Shown here: one piece after another, positions 9,401 to 17,116 of the stretch
Numbering within the stretch: the first letter of the stretch is position 1
How the letters are laid out: every line of letters begins with the position of its first letter
NCBI GenBank assembly: GCA_965248935.1
Contig: OZ252214.1
Location: 4,402,001-4,466,000 of the forward strand
Direction: 5' to 3'
From: G032773895 sp965248935
Lineage (GTDB): Bacteria; Pseudomonadota; Gammaproteobacteria; Pseudomonadales; Cellvibrionaceae
Length of the DNA: 64,000 nt
Position numbers and translations under genes: made by a program
Notes under the pieces: model-generated
Database searches by the model: none
The model's input: only the letters and a program-made list of their open reading frames with translations
What the model was told of the DNA's origin: nothing

Positions 9401-10364
9401 TTTTTTAACCTGGACCTTTGGTCATCTAGTTAACCTTGGGTATGAGAGTGTTTTACCTTTATTAGAATGGAAAACCCGCTTTGTTACCGGGCGCATGACC
9501 AATAGCGCAACCTGTTGGATACTCGCCTCCGCTAACTGGCCCTATATTTTTAGTTCCGACGATACAACCGTCCCTTTATATGAACAATGGGCCGGTGATA
9601 TGACCGAGTTGGAAATCAATAACCATGTCAATGTGGATACTTGGGCCGACTACCACAACAATATAATTTGGGGTTGGAGGCAAACAATACGCCCAGAAAA
9701 TATAAACCTTTCTGGCGACGAAAATACCCTACTTAATTCAACCTGCAACTCAGTTGATATGGCGAGCCTACTCAACCGTGAGCAAAATGAAATGATTGGT
9801 TTTCAGGGGGAATCCTGGCAGGGGTACCCGGCAAATATGCAACCCGCATTGGCAACAGCGTTAAATGCCGATTCGCCTGGAGCCGAAATGGCCTGGAACC
9901 TATACCGAAATTCAGCAAGCTACCCCGATTTTAGTAATAACCCTCAGTGGGCTATTGTTGCCTCCAGTGATACATTCTCTTCTTCCAGCAGTGGCTCTTC
10001 CAGCAGCTCCTCTTCCAGCTCCTCTTCCAGCTCCTCTTCCAGTTCCTCTAGTAGCAGTTCGTCCAGTAGCACCTCCTCAACAAGCTCTTCTGGAGGGAAC
10101 AGCTCTTCTTCGGGAAGTTCTTCTGGTACCTCATCAACAAGCAGTAGTGCATCTAGCAGCACATCCAGTAGCAGCTCTTCATCCTCATCCGCTAGTTCCT
10201 CTTCATCAACTAGCTCTTCAAATAGCAGTTCCTCAAGCAGCAGTGGGTCAAATGGCAATGCTGTTTCATCAGGAGGGACAGGCGGTGGCGGTAGCATGGG
10301 GCTCGGACTATGGATTTTATTGGCGTCAGTCTCTCTCTCTAAATCGTTTTTACGAATCGCCTAA
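6453..10364 (+). CDS. Secreted Kelch-propeller / PcRGLX (YetA)-like polysaccharide lyase-type protein with poly-Ser linker and GlyGly-CTERM-like tail
   Basis: Large secreted protein. The frame is open from 6372, but ATG 6453 (or 6468) puts a normal signal peptide (KVAAFLSLLMGLLVSTTAYS) near the N-terminus. Residue numbers here count from 6372. A Kelch/galactose-oxidase-like propeller (about 75-420) is marked by recurrent FGG, W and YDP..N motifs. Next comes an Ig-like module (about 430-505) with a Cys pair, then a Gly linker. From about 526 the sequence resembles the N-terminal RIFT-barrel of the PcRGLX/YetA-like exo-rhamnogalacturonan lyase family (VTFGQVFLPGEVP, YDDNSVKFAVL). A helical toroid-like region follows (about 730-1190, many Trp and His). 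The last 130 residues are poly-Ser, then GGTGGGGSMG, a hydrophobic stretch and a basic end, like a rhombosortase GlyGly-CTERM signal. Probable surface or secreted pectin-active enzyme; activity unproven. Confidence 0.72.
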   Translation: MQALVMQIHSSLLACCIKVAAFLSLLMGLLVSTTAYSHTPNPSLVNLENNRWQLVEQGGITASRNIMSYSGGWYDPLYHQLCLFGGGHWDYSGNEVWCFDIASERWLEKYSADVVTTQEGDQGAYNNYNPDYPGALFNPAGESILNTNPMSKHTYDQMEFVDGLGVIVFGGYAWGDGQSTPWCDICFDTWAFRHSLNNWLYLYNDTNPAPDEEAGEGASAYSTREGLLYVQSRNETWVYDPSENSWNQLSVDGDIPFFIHSTLDYDPVNNQFYLMGGNYYSGSDEIDQLNLYRFDPETRIWTQLNPSGTAPSGVSSVGMGVAFDTFNNVLLVFRSGHIWAYDPNTNSWSKPPVAENAPDDTDQVYGRFRFDPVNNGAWFHGWTNGQHATWFYRYNNTAYTPVPQVSLIVDPPSLADTNALTLSWAASNANTCTASGDWNGSKAVVSSETVEVGGSSAGFVLSCSGVGGTTEQSINVSNTSVGSGGGSTNPGNGGGTVDAITQVSVLNVSGLEKSSIPVTFGQVFLPGEVPESSNLSALRENSATTLPIQIDVKNRYDDNSVKFAVLTFILPDLAGNTEETLAINLAETGPEGNNILLTDIAPGFNAQITAGSFSASVADLINNSTPATWLNGPLVSEWLFTAPLQDNGADHQRLNALIDVRSYVSGEVRISIGLENTNIQLTPQTTTYDLNVNVGGNTVLAQTNVQHHPHSRWRRVYWWGGDPGIHISHDQAYLMQTGVVPTYDSSLTITSSALDEIWNEFNAENGSDLMQIGGGLERYMPAPAGRMEIAPYPRFASMYLLTQDIRAKRTLLAYGEQAGSWPIHYRSGTNSHISLDGELSNFIHDEDENYGSNLTPDVAHQPSLAFIPYIVTGDYFFLEELQFWANFSMVYKDSHGGSQGLLTYKQIRGQAWGLRTLANAAWATPDEQNLKPYFTNKLTNNINFYINERLNHAHPVLGNDLGFMVRQFSDGDIINQISSWQDDFLTWTFGHLVNLGYESVLPLLEWKTRFVTGRMTNSATCWILASANWPYIFSSDDTTVPLYEQWAGDMTELEINNHVNVDTWADYHNNIIWGWRQTIRPENINLSGDENTLLNSTCNSVDMASLLNREQNEMIGFQGESWQGYPANMQPALATALNADSPGAEMAWNLYRNSASYPDFSNNPQWAIVASSDTFSSSSSGSSSSSSSSSSSSSSSSSSSSSSSSSTSSTSSSGGNSSSSGSSSGTSSTSSSASSSTSSSSSSSSSASSSSSTSSSNSSSSSSSGSNGNAVSSGGTGGGGSMGLGLWILLASVSLSKSFLRIA

Positions 10365-10467
10365 TTGTTGCGGTTTATTTAAAACATCTTGAACGCTTAA
10401 AATTTTTTTATCGCGCACCTTAGAAGAAAGAGACCATTTATACCCTGCTCGTTGACATTAGCTTATT

Positions 10468-10669
10468 GGGTCTGTACGACCGTACGCCGGAATAAATTAA
10501 ACATACTGTGTAGGCTGGAAAAACCGGAGGCGCCTTCCAACCTTTATCGCGTAAAGGGTGCGATAAATGTTAGATTTGTATTTGTTTTTATAATGGGGTC
10601 GATTGAATTAAATTGGAGGGTATGAGGGTATGGCTATGTCGGAAGGCGGCTTCGCCTTTTCCAACCTAC
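10468..10669 (+). repeat. REP doublet (BIME-like), copy 1
   Basis: About 200 bp of non-coding DNA. Two imperfect palindromes lie at 10510-10541 and 10637-10669 in opposite orientation, each preceded on its own strand by GTAG. The inner sequence and a left extension (GTCTGTACGACCGTACG) are nearly the same as the reverse complement of 35724-35926. GTAG plus hairpin is the hallmark of REP sequences mobilised by RAYT transposases, and a gene of that class is present at 57176. Confidence 0.8.
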
Positions 10670-10701
10670 TTAAAATTTAAAGGCTACATACATTTACCGT
10701 A

Positions 10702-10732
10702 AAAAGGTATGCGAGAGGTTCGCATACCTTTT
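10702..10732. terminator. Bidirectional terminator between convergent genes
   Basis: Perfect 13-bp inverted repeat (AAAAGGTATGCGA / TCGCATACCTTTT) with a 5-nt loop and flanking A and T runs on both sides. It lies between the ends of two convergent secreted-protein genes and can stop transcription from both. Confidence 0.85.
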
Positions 10733-10761
10733 ATTAGGGAAACTATTTGGTTATTAGAAAA

Positions 10762-12357
10762 CTATTCGGTGCAGGAATGCCCTATAAATTCCCATGCATG
10801 TTCCCATGCCCAACCTATGCCTGGTGCAAATGGACCATCGGCAGAACACCAACCGCTGACCAAACATCGATAACGTCCTCCTCTTACTATAACAATATCA
10901 CCTGTGGCATAGCTGGCTTCAGGGTTATAGGTTGGGTAATTGCAATTAGGGGGTTCGATAGAGCAGGTGCCAGAATGCTTCCAATATTTTGGTGCTAAAA
11001 ATGCATTTGGGCCAAATTCACTATCGTATTGACTAGAACACTCGGCAGTTGTGCCAATGCATTCAAAGTTGATTCCGCCTGACTGAACAAAACTACCGGC
11101 CTTATATGTATTGCCCGGCGTATATATTGGGTTATTACAGAGCGAGTGTATTGGAATACTGACAGCGAGAATGGACCTTTTTTCTCGAACTTCATTTGCC
11201 CATTTTACTGTCACCCCAATTTCATAAAAACCGGGTACCCTATAACGATGCGCAGGAGAAACCTCTGTGGAAATGCTTCCATCACCAAAATCCCATAAGT
11301 AGGATTCTATTTCGCCCAGTGGGTCACTAATATTGATCGCTGTCAGATCAAAATTATCACCCATCATTATTCTTTGCGGGCCTAAATCGATCATGCCTGT
11401 AACGGGTTGAGGCATGGTTGGGCCGGAAGTTATTATTTGATAAGACTCCGCTCGGTCTGCAAACCCAATAGAGTATAAATCTCTCGCGGCGCCTTCCGTT
11501 ATAACAATATAGTCGCCCTGTAGATTTGTTTTTTCAAACAAGGCTAGGGGAAGGTAATCGTATAGGCTAAACCGAGAAATACCGTCAATTTTCCCCAGCA
11601 TATCACCCGGCAGGGTATCTTTAAGGTTTGCCGACATTTCAGGGTCGTCAATGCAGTAACGCTTGTCCGCTCTTGTATCGAAAAAGCAAAGTGGTTGAGG
11701 CTTAGTGCAAATATCGGGGTAGCAAGGGTTGCCCGATGAGCTGCTAGAGCTACTGGAAGAGCTTGTTGAGCTACCGCACACATCAGGGTAACAGGGGTTA
11801 CCGGATGAGCTGGAGCTGCTGGACGATGTTGCGCCACCGCTAGAGCTGCTAGAAGAACTTGTTGAGCTACCGCACACATCAGGGTAACAGGGGTTACCGG
11901 ATGAGCTGGAGCTGCTGGACGATGTCGCGCCACCGCTAGAGCTACTGGAAGAGCTTGTTGAACTGCCGCACACATCAGGGTAACAGGGGTTGCCCGATGA
12001 ACTGGAACTGCTGGACGATGTTGCGCCACCGCTAGAGCTGCTAGAAGAACTTGTTGAGCTGCCACACACATCGGGGTAACAGGGGTTACCGGATGAGCTG
12101 GAACTGCTGGATGATGTCGCGTCGCAATCGGAAATTGCACCTATATATGTCCACTCTTGCCAATTGCCGGAGTATTCTGACGGGTTTCGATCCAGATTCC
12201 ACCACATTGATTGGTAGAAATGTGACTGATATTGGACGGTATCGCCGCCCACATAAACGTACGTGGAATTCCATGCTGAAGAGTTGCAATATGAATTTGC
12301 AACACTATGCCCGGAAATGACTGCCAGTATTAAAATACAGAAGAGTTTTCTGATCAT
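10762..12357 (-). CDS. Secreted multimodular carbohydrate-binding protein (CBM5/12-like, beta-gamma-crystallin, PKD)
   Basis: The frame opens at 12390, but ATG 12357 gives a clean signal peptide (MIRKLFCILILAVISGHSVA). Modules in order: an N-terminal CBM5/12-like domain (Trp/Tyr-rich, VYVGGDTVQYQSHFYQ); four copies of a 32-residue unit made of poly-Ser plus the Cys-pair block GNPCYPDVCG; a beta-gamma-crystallin-like domain (CFFDTRADKRYC ... LYSIGFADRAESYQI); a PKD domain (SYLWDFGDGS); and two C-terminal Cys-containing CBM5/12-like modules. No catalytic domain is visible, so it probably binds chitin or another polysaccharide, or organises the surface. The Ser/Cys units are nearly identical in DNA (96-bp period), suggesting recent tandem expansion. 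Convergent with the Kelch protein gene. Confidence 0.78.
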   Translation of the reverse strand: MIRKLFCILILAVISGHSVANSYCNSSAWNSTYVYVGGDTVQYQSHFYQSMWWNLDRNPSEYSGNWQEWTYIGAISDCDATSSSSSSSSGNPCYPDVCGSSTSSSSSSSGGATSSSSSSSSGNPCYPDVCGSSTSSSSSSSGGATSSSSSSSSGNPCYPDVCGSSTSSSSSSSGGATSSSSSSSSGNPCYPDVCGSSTSSSSSSSSSSGNPCYPDICTKPQPLCFFDTRADKRYCIDDPEMSANLKDTLPGDMLGKIDGISRFSLYDYLPLALFEKTNLQGDYIVITEGAARDLYSIGFADRAESYQIITSGPTMPQPVTGMIDLGPQRIMMGDNFDLTAINISDPLGEIESYLWDFGDGSISTEVSPAHRYRVPGFYEIGVTVKWANEVREKRSILAVSIPIHSLCNNPIYTPGNTYKAGSFVQSGGINFECIGTTAECSSQYDSEFGPNAFLAPKYWKHSGTCSIEPPNCNYPTYNPEASYATGDIVIVRGGRYRCLVSGWCSADGPFAPGIGWAWEHAWEFIGHSCTE

Positions 12358-12390
12358 TGCTTTTTTCCTCAATGAAAACGATAGGTCCAT

Positions 12391-12790
12391 ATATGTCCAT
12401 ACTTGCGTATTGCTCGCAATAAAATTGGTTACCGCAGTAATGCATACCGACCGATTGATTTTCTAATTATTATTAATTTTTAATGTTATTTTTTTTGTTG
12501 TTATCTTTTTTGTTGTTATCTTTTTAATATTGCCGTTTTATTATTATGAGTAAGTATGGAGGTGAGTGCTGAGTGGATGGATAAATCTTGCCTTTATTAT
12601 TCCTAAATAAGCGGATTGATTCAGGTTGTGATGCCGTATAATATAGTCTTTCTGTATACTAAGCGGCTTATCAAATAGTCTCTCTGGCACCCACTCCTTC
12701 TCCTATAGTACCGTTATTATTGGCCACCTTACAATGGTACTGCTTCGCAAAGATGGTCAATAAGGTGGGGAAGGTCTAATTAAGCCCCGC
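12391..12790. repeat. Intergenic region with duplicated folded repeat, copy 1 (12714-12826)
   Basis: AT-rich spacer. At 12487-12525 the motif TTTTTTGTTGTTATC is tandemly duplicated. From 12714 to 12826 lies a roughly 110-bp sequence that recurs imperfectly at 13742-13838, and the last part runs into the Tae4-like fragment. It can fold: TTATTGGCCA (from 12717) pairs with TGGTCAATAA (12754-12763), while CCACCTTA (12724-12731) can instead pair with TAAGGTGG (12761-12768). No gene is supported. Confidence 0.55.
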
Positions 12791-13117
12791 TTGCTATGGG
12801 GTAGATGTTTGAATAGTATAACTAAAGCCATTGCCGTAACTTTTACTCAAAGCGCTGAATCATTAGCTCATTATTTTTATGTGAAATTTGGAAAGAATAA
12901 GTCACGAAGCGTTTTTATTATAAATAGAAACTCCTCACTTGCTCAATCCGCCAAAAAACAGCTATTACACAGAAAGGGAATAATATTTTTTCGTAACATT
13001 AAGGGGTTCAGAAGAGGCATTGGAGATCATATTGACCTATGGGATGGTAAACAAACTACAGGCGGAGAATATTTTAATGAGTCTATGGAGGTTTGGTTCT
13101 GGGGAGTTAAAAAATGA
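12791..13117 (+). pseudogene. Truncated Tae4-like type VI amidase effector (C-terminal part)
   Basis: A 108-codon frame opening with TTG. From about residue 40 it resembles the C-terminal half of Tae4-type peptidoglycan amidases: a KGIIFF strand, then GDHIDLWDGK with the family's catalytic-type His, and an ending like YFNESMEVWFWGVKK. The N-terminal half with the catalytic Cys is missing. The first codons coincide with a repeat also present at 13742-13838, so the 5' part seems to have been replaced by that repeat. It overlaps the next gene by 4 bases (ATGA), the arrangement expected for an effector-immunity pair. Family match is from memory of motifs. A non-functional relic is most likely. 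Confidence 0.5.
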
Positions 13118-13701
13118 TTAGGAAGCATACAATATTTTGCTTGTTAATTATCTTTATTTCCTCTTGCGTTACCCATCACCAAAAGGAGCAAGGCAAATGC
13201 TCTGCCAATTACCTCAATAGTCTCAAAGTAACAGCATGGGATGCTGAAAGAAAAGACAATAAACTCTTAGCGCGTGATTCTTTTGAGAAGATATGTCATT
13301 GTCTTGATGTTGAAGGGTGTTTGAATGCCTTAAGTTACTACAGCTTTAATGAACCAAAGTGGCTTTTTTTAAACAAACAAGCATGTGATTTAGGCAATGG
13401 AAATGCTTGTTTTTGGCTTGGTGAATCGACAAAAGGTGAAATTTCTAAAGCATATTATGAAAAAGGATGTTCTTTACCTCTTGAAAACGCTGATGGCTCT
13501 TCCTGTAGAATGGCCGGAGCCCACAATGCCGATAATTATAACAAAGCATCTTCCTATCTTGAGAAAGGCTGTTTATTAGGGGATATTAAATCTTGCATCG
13601 AAGCATACAAATTTATTAAAGAACCTATTAGGAAGTTACGTATTAAGAAGTTATCTTGTGAAATTGGTGTCCCAGAAGTATGTAGCAGCACAAACACATA
13701 A
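13114..13701 (+). CDS. Cys-rich Sel1/HcpA-like lipoprotein, putative immunity protein
   Basis: 195 aa. Signal peptide with lipobox (LIIFISSC, Cys17). The mature part holds Sel1/Hcp-like helical repeats with regularly spaced Cys pairs (ACDLGNGNACFWLG, YEKGCSLPL...SSCRMAG, YLEKGCLLGDIKSC). Such repeats usually form disulfide-linked helical solenoids in the periplasm. Its ATG overlaps the stop of the truncated Tae4-like effector, so a role as periplasmic immunity protein against a cell-wall amidase is the natural inference. The gene itself looks intact although its partner is not. Confidence 0.6.
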   Translation: MIRKHTIFCLLIIFISSCVTHHQKEQGKCSANYLNSLKVTAWDAERKDNKLLARDSFEKICHCLDVEGCLNALSYYSFNEPKWLFLNKQACDLGNGNACFWLGESTKGEISKAYYEKGCSLPLENADGSSCRMAGAHNADNYNKASSYLEKGCLLGDIKSCIEAYKFIKEPIRKLRIKKLSCEIGVPEVCSSTNT

Positions 13702-13741
13702 TCGGGTAGCCGGGAGGCTCTAACTTCCAGCCCACACCACC

Positions 13742-13838
13742 GATCAATAGGCTTCATAATGGTATTGCTTCACAACGATGGCCAATAAGTGGGTTTAAAA
13801 GCCGCTTTCTATAAAGTATATTCTTGAATAGTATAACT
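13742..13838 (+). repeat. Duplicated folded repeat, copy 2
   Basis: Imperfect second copy of 12714-12826: matching blocks include AATGGTATTGCTTCACAA, GATGGCCAATAA and CTTGAATAGTATAACTAAA. The two copies are direct repeats that bracket the Tae4-like fragment and its lipoprotein partner. Confidence 0.6.
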
Positions 13839-13867
13839 AAAAAATAATGACTCTAATCTTTTCTCGC

Positions 13868-14980
13868 TTAATTGTTGAAAGAGTCCAAACGTTTACAAAT
13901 AAAATATTTGTTTTTTGATATAAAGCTTTCCCTGCATGTGCCTCTGAGTTTGTACCTTCTTTTTATTGCCTTTCCAAGTTGCTCTTTAAAGGTATTTTTG
14001 TCCTGCCCAAAACTAAAAGATACACTGTTTTCTTTATTACCTGCTCTGTCAATAGCAGCCAAAGCCAATACTTTTAATGGAGAAAAGGAGTTAAACTCGC
14101 TTTTGTAGGACATTAAAATAGCATGTATTGTATCCTTGGAGCCTACACAAATAATAAAGGCCACAGGTTCATTATGTATTTCTAATGTCTCAATGTGTAA
14201 GGCTTGTTGGTTTGCCAGCTCATTTATAAACTCAATAAAAATAGCTTTTGTATGTGTCTCATCGAAAATACTTTTTCGTTCGCCCCTGCCTTGAGAGCGA
14301 AGTAGTGACTGCCTTTCTGTATGGATCGTAATAAATTTTTGTATCAGCTCTTCGCTGGAATTGTGGTATTTTTTTGTTGTGTAACTGTGTTTTGAAGCCA
14401 GTGTTTTTATATGTTTTCGAATTTTTGTGCGGCTTTTGCTGCTGATGGCGTTCATAAAATAAGCGTCAAAACCTTGGGACAAATCTGCTGCATAAGTTGA
14501 ACTTATTTCAGCCTTTTCTGTACAGTTAAGCGTATATTCAAAAGGTGGTATTTCATTGGCAAATACCCCGGACAGCATAAGCTGATCCCAGGGAATAGTT
14601 GTTTGTGCATTGAGATAGGACTGAATGCATGTTAAGTACTCGTATTCATCTATAGATTGGGCGACCAAAAAACGTGAGTGGGCGTAGCAAAGCGGGTTGG
14701 ATTGGGAATTGAAAAACTCAATTTGTTTGCAATAGAGTCGTTTAGGTCCCATAACAAATAATTGCAGTGGCGCTACCGCAACCAGCTTTTCATCGATATA
14801 GCTTAGAATAAAAAAGGGGGTTCGCCTTTTGGTTAACGCGAGTTTCCATGCGGCTTTGAGGTAAGCGGAGCAATATAAAGCATACTCACCCGGTATTTTT
14901 TGCGCCGCTACTGAAGCAATATTGGAGCTATGTGGAAGTAATTCATCTAGGTTTGCTATAAGTTTGTGTTGCATATCCAT
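13868..14980 (-). CDS. FemAB/CelD-like GNAT N-acetyltransferase family protein
   Basis: 370 aa, cytosolic. The sequence matches the BioF2/CelD-like GNAT fold (often annotated as cellulose-biosynthesis acetyltransferase): an N-terminal half with W-K-L-A ... TPFFILSYIDEKLVAVAPLQL, and a C-terminal GNAT core with a SKSRTKIRKHIKTL basic helix, HIETLEIHNEPVAFIICV and SFGQDKNTFKEQLG. The family transfers acyl or aminoacyl groups to sugars or cell-wall precursors, but the substrate here is unknown. It stands alone between the effector remnant and cheD and shows no clear operon partner. Confidence 0.7.
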   Translation of the reverse strand: MDMQHKLIANLDELLPHSSNIASVAAQKIPGEYALYCSAYLKAAWKLALTKRRTPFFILSYIDEKLVAVAPLQLFVMGPKRLYCKQIEFFNSQSNPLCYAHSRFLVAQSIDEYEYLTCIQSYLNAQTTIPWDQLMLSGVFANEIPPFEYTLNCTEKAEISSTYAADLSQGFDAYFMNAISSKSRTKIRKHIKTLASKHSYTTKKYHNSSEELIQKFITIHTERQSLLRSQGRGERKSIFDETHTKAIFIEFINELANQQALHIETLEIHNEPVAFIICVGSKDTIHAILMSYKSEFNSFSPLKVLALAAIDRAGNKENSVSFSFGQDKNTFKEQLGKAIKRRYKLRGTCRESFISKNKYFICKRLDSFNN

Positions 14981-15320
14981 TGTCGCTATTCACTCTGGCA
15001 TTATCTAGGGCCTGTTGACACTAGTAAGTAGTGGGTCATCAAAAATACGGTCGATAATTGTATTCGAAGTTTAGAATAGGGTATAGGTGTAATTATGTTA
15101 TTTTTATTTGTTATATAAATAGCGCTATTTTCGTTGAATAACTCCCTTTATTCTCTAGGTTTATGCCATATAGGTCAGTATGTTGAGGGCGTTTTATTAA
15201 ATTAGCGAAAATTCTATTTTAGGAAGCGGTTTTTGATAAGACAAAAAAGCTATTGCCGGTTGCTTAGAGGTTTAAACCACTATGGCTGTGTGAGAGTAAA
15301 AAGATGCCGTTAGGTTAATA
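14981..15320. other. Intergenic spacer, no gene seen
   Basis: About 340 bp of AT-rich DNA upstream of the acetyltransferase gene and downstream of cheD. It holds GGGCCTGTTGACACTAGT near 15008, whose GGGCCTGTT start recurs near 24161 and 60332. I see no ORF, tRNA or convincing terminator. Confidence 0.4.
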
Positions 15321-15980
15321 TTAAAAAATCTCAATATCCCCAGGTTGCAAGGTTCGATTAATCTGTTTAATCGCATCAGACTCGTTATTGAGTTCTTTTG
15401 AAGCGTAAAGAGTCCGTTTTAGTTTTACATCCCCATTTTCAGGGAAATAATACAATTTACGTGAGCAATTACTGCCTAGGTCTTCAGTATGAATATTAAT
15501 ATGCTCATTGTTTAAATAGGTTCTAATAAATTCAATATTTTTAGCGCCTGGTTGAAGCTCATTATAGGATAAAATATTGCCTCCCCCAAATATTTTAGCT
15601 TCTAGGTTTTTCTTCTTGGCGCCTAGCTTATATAAACCATTTAACAAGAGTTCCATACACCATTGACCATATAAATTGGCCTCTTGACGCTTATCGTTTG
15701 CATTGCCAGGTAAGATAAAGTGGTTCATTCCGCCAATTTTTAATATGGGGTCACGTATGCAAGCGGTGATACAAGAGCCGACTATAGTGCAAATACCTTC
15801 ATTTTCAGCACAGATATGTATTTGACCAATAGAAATAATGGTAACAGGAAGGCCAAATTTCTTAAACGTGCGCTTTTCTCCCTGGTTGTTTAGGCCCATG
15901 GAATCCAGAACACGGATGATGCCCTGCGGTGTTTGATAGGAGGGTTTAATTTTTTGCACTGAAAGAGTGTGCATCATCAA
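15321..15980 (-). CDS. cheD: Chemoreceptor glutamine deamidase CheD
   Basis: Deamidates specific Gln residues on methyl-accepting chemotaxis proteins and can interact with CheC/CheY-type partners. 219 aa, with the CheD catalytic Cys in IVGSCITACIRDP (Cys70) and the His in IGGMNHFILPG (His87). AKIFGGGNIL further on matches the conserved glycine loop. The N-terminus is about 40 residues longer than typical. It overlaps the upstream gene by 35 bases, so the two are translationally coupled. No other che operon genes are seen apart from the CheY-like gene at 17117. Confidence 0.88.
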   Translation of the reverse strand: MMMHTLSVQKIKPSYQTPQGIIRVLDSMGLNNQGEKRTFKKFGLPVTIISIGQIHICAENEGICTIVGSCITACIRDPILKIGGMNHFILPGNANDKRQEANLYGQWCMELLLNGLYKLGAKKKNLEAKIFGGGNILSYNELQPGAKNIEFIRTYLNNEHINIHTEDLGSNCSRKLYYFPENGDVKLKRTLYASKELNNESDAIKQINRTLQPGDIEIF

Positions 15981-16689
15981 TAGTACCTGATATTTCTTTT
16001 AGGTATTCAATATTATCAAATAACTGATTAAAGACCCTGCGTTCATATATATTTGCATTAATATTAAGGTGCCTAAGCAGTTTTAAGCACCCCTGTATTG
16101 CAAGTATAGGCATTTTTAGTTCTTCTGTGATCGTGAGTATGGTTGTAACGAGTTCTTCTAGCTTCATTCTGTGTTGGTAATTCGTTATCGCATGAAAATA
16201 AGAGAGCTGGATAATACGAGGGCCTATAATTGAATCGAACTCTTCGATTGGGAAAATATCCGTTGCCCCCATTTCAAGGTAAGCGTCCTCAATTATTGGG
16301 TCGGTACATTCATAAAGCACAATACTCCCGCAGGCTATATTGTATTTATTAATATAATTGAGTACTGCCTTTGCCGACACTTTGTTATTGTGGGGTTTTA
16401 AAATGCATACATCAATATTGTTAGAATTCAAATAAAATTTGGTTTCTTCCAAATCTGCTGCTTTGTGAACTTTATCTATGGATATAGAGTTTTGATCAAT
16501 CCAGTCATCAAATTCACCCACTAATAATAAAGTAATACTCTGACGGGTATTATAATGTGCGTATGATTCCTGATCGGAGAGTAGCCTTCGTAAGGTTTCT
16601 AGGGCGTCTTTTAGTGGCTGTTTAGATAAACTGGGAGGAGGTGACTCTACTGGAAGACTTAAATACTCGTCTTTCGCCGGGTTAATCAT
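15946..16689 (-). CDS. Degenerate receiver-like protein with C-terminal helical domain
   Basis: 247 aa. Residues about 50-165 have the alternating strand/helix pattern of a response-regulator receiver (ITLLLVGEFDD, VCILKPHN, GSIVLYECTDP, GATDIFPIEEFD), but the usual acidic pocket, phospho-Asp and Lys are not conserved in place. Residues about 175-240 are helical (EELVTTILTITEELKMP, LFDNIEYLKEISGTI), like a dimerisation/histidine-phosphotransfer-type helix pair without an obvious phospho-His. It is co-transcribed with cheD, so it may scaffold or regulate CheD (inference). The family is not firmly recognised. Confidence 0.6.
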   Translation of the reverse strand: MINPAKDEYLSLPVESPPPSLSKQPLKDALETLRRLLSDQESYAHYNTRQSITLLLVGEFDDWIDQNSISIDKVHKAADLEETKFYLNSNNIDVCILKPHNNKVSAKAVLNYINKYNIACGSIVLYECTDPIIEDAYLEMGATDIFPIEEFDSIIGPRIIQLSYFHAITNYQHRMKLEELVTTILTITEELKMPILAIQGCLKLLRHLNINANIYERRVFNQLFDNIEYLKEISGTIDDAHSFSAKN

Positions 16690-17116
16690 TATTTAACCTT
16701 TGCTTTAAGGTGTGGTTGATTAAAAAACAAACACTACAGTTTTAGTATTGCAGTTATTTTTGTGTTTGCACGGCTTTTGACCTTCTTTGCCTAGAACGGT
16801 TTTTTTAATAGACGAATACGGCTTATTCTGATGTGCAGTATTTGCTATTGCTAGGCTAGAGTTAGGGTTTAATAAGTGTTGTAACTTATTGCTTTTATTG
16901 TATTATTTAAAGCTATCACGCTGCGGGTATTTGTGCATTAGGGTTGCCGCTGACCTACCTTGCCTTACACCACTCTTGCTTAAACTACGAAGATTTTTAG
17001 ATAAAAAACGTCTTACTAACCGTTTTTCCGCTTCCTATACTTACTAATGATGTCTGCGCCATTATTTGATAATAGCTGACTACTCAATGATGCAATTTGG
17101 CTAAGGGTAAGGTTTT
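16690..17116. other. Divergent intergenic region, no gene seen
   Basis: About 430 bp between the divergently transcribed receiver-like/cheD pair and the CheY-like gene. AT-rich. It presumably holds promoters for both, but I cannot place -35/-10 boxes with confidence. No ORF or strong inverted repeat was noticed. Confidence 0.4.

Noticed and set aside
9944..10297. Acidic 117-codon minus frame under the poly-Ser tract
   Set aside because: Leu/Glu-rich shadow produced by reading serine codons backwards; no start context.
11544..12140. 198-codon minus frame rich in Ala/Pro/His repeats
   Set aside because: Out-of-frame reading of the Ser/Cys repeat units of the carbohydrate-binding protein.
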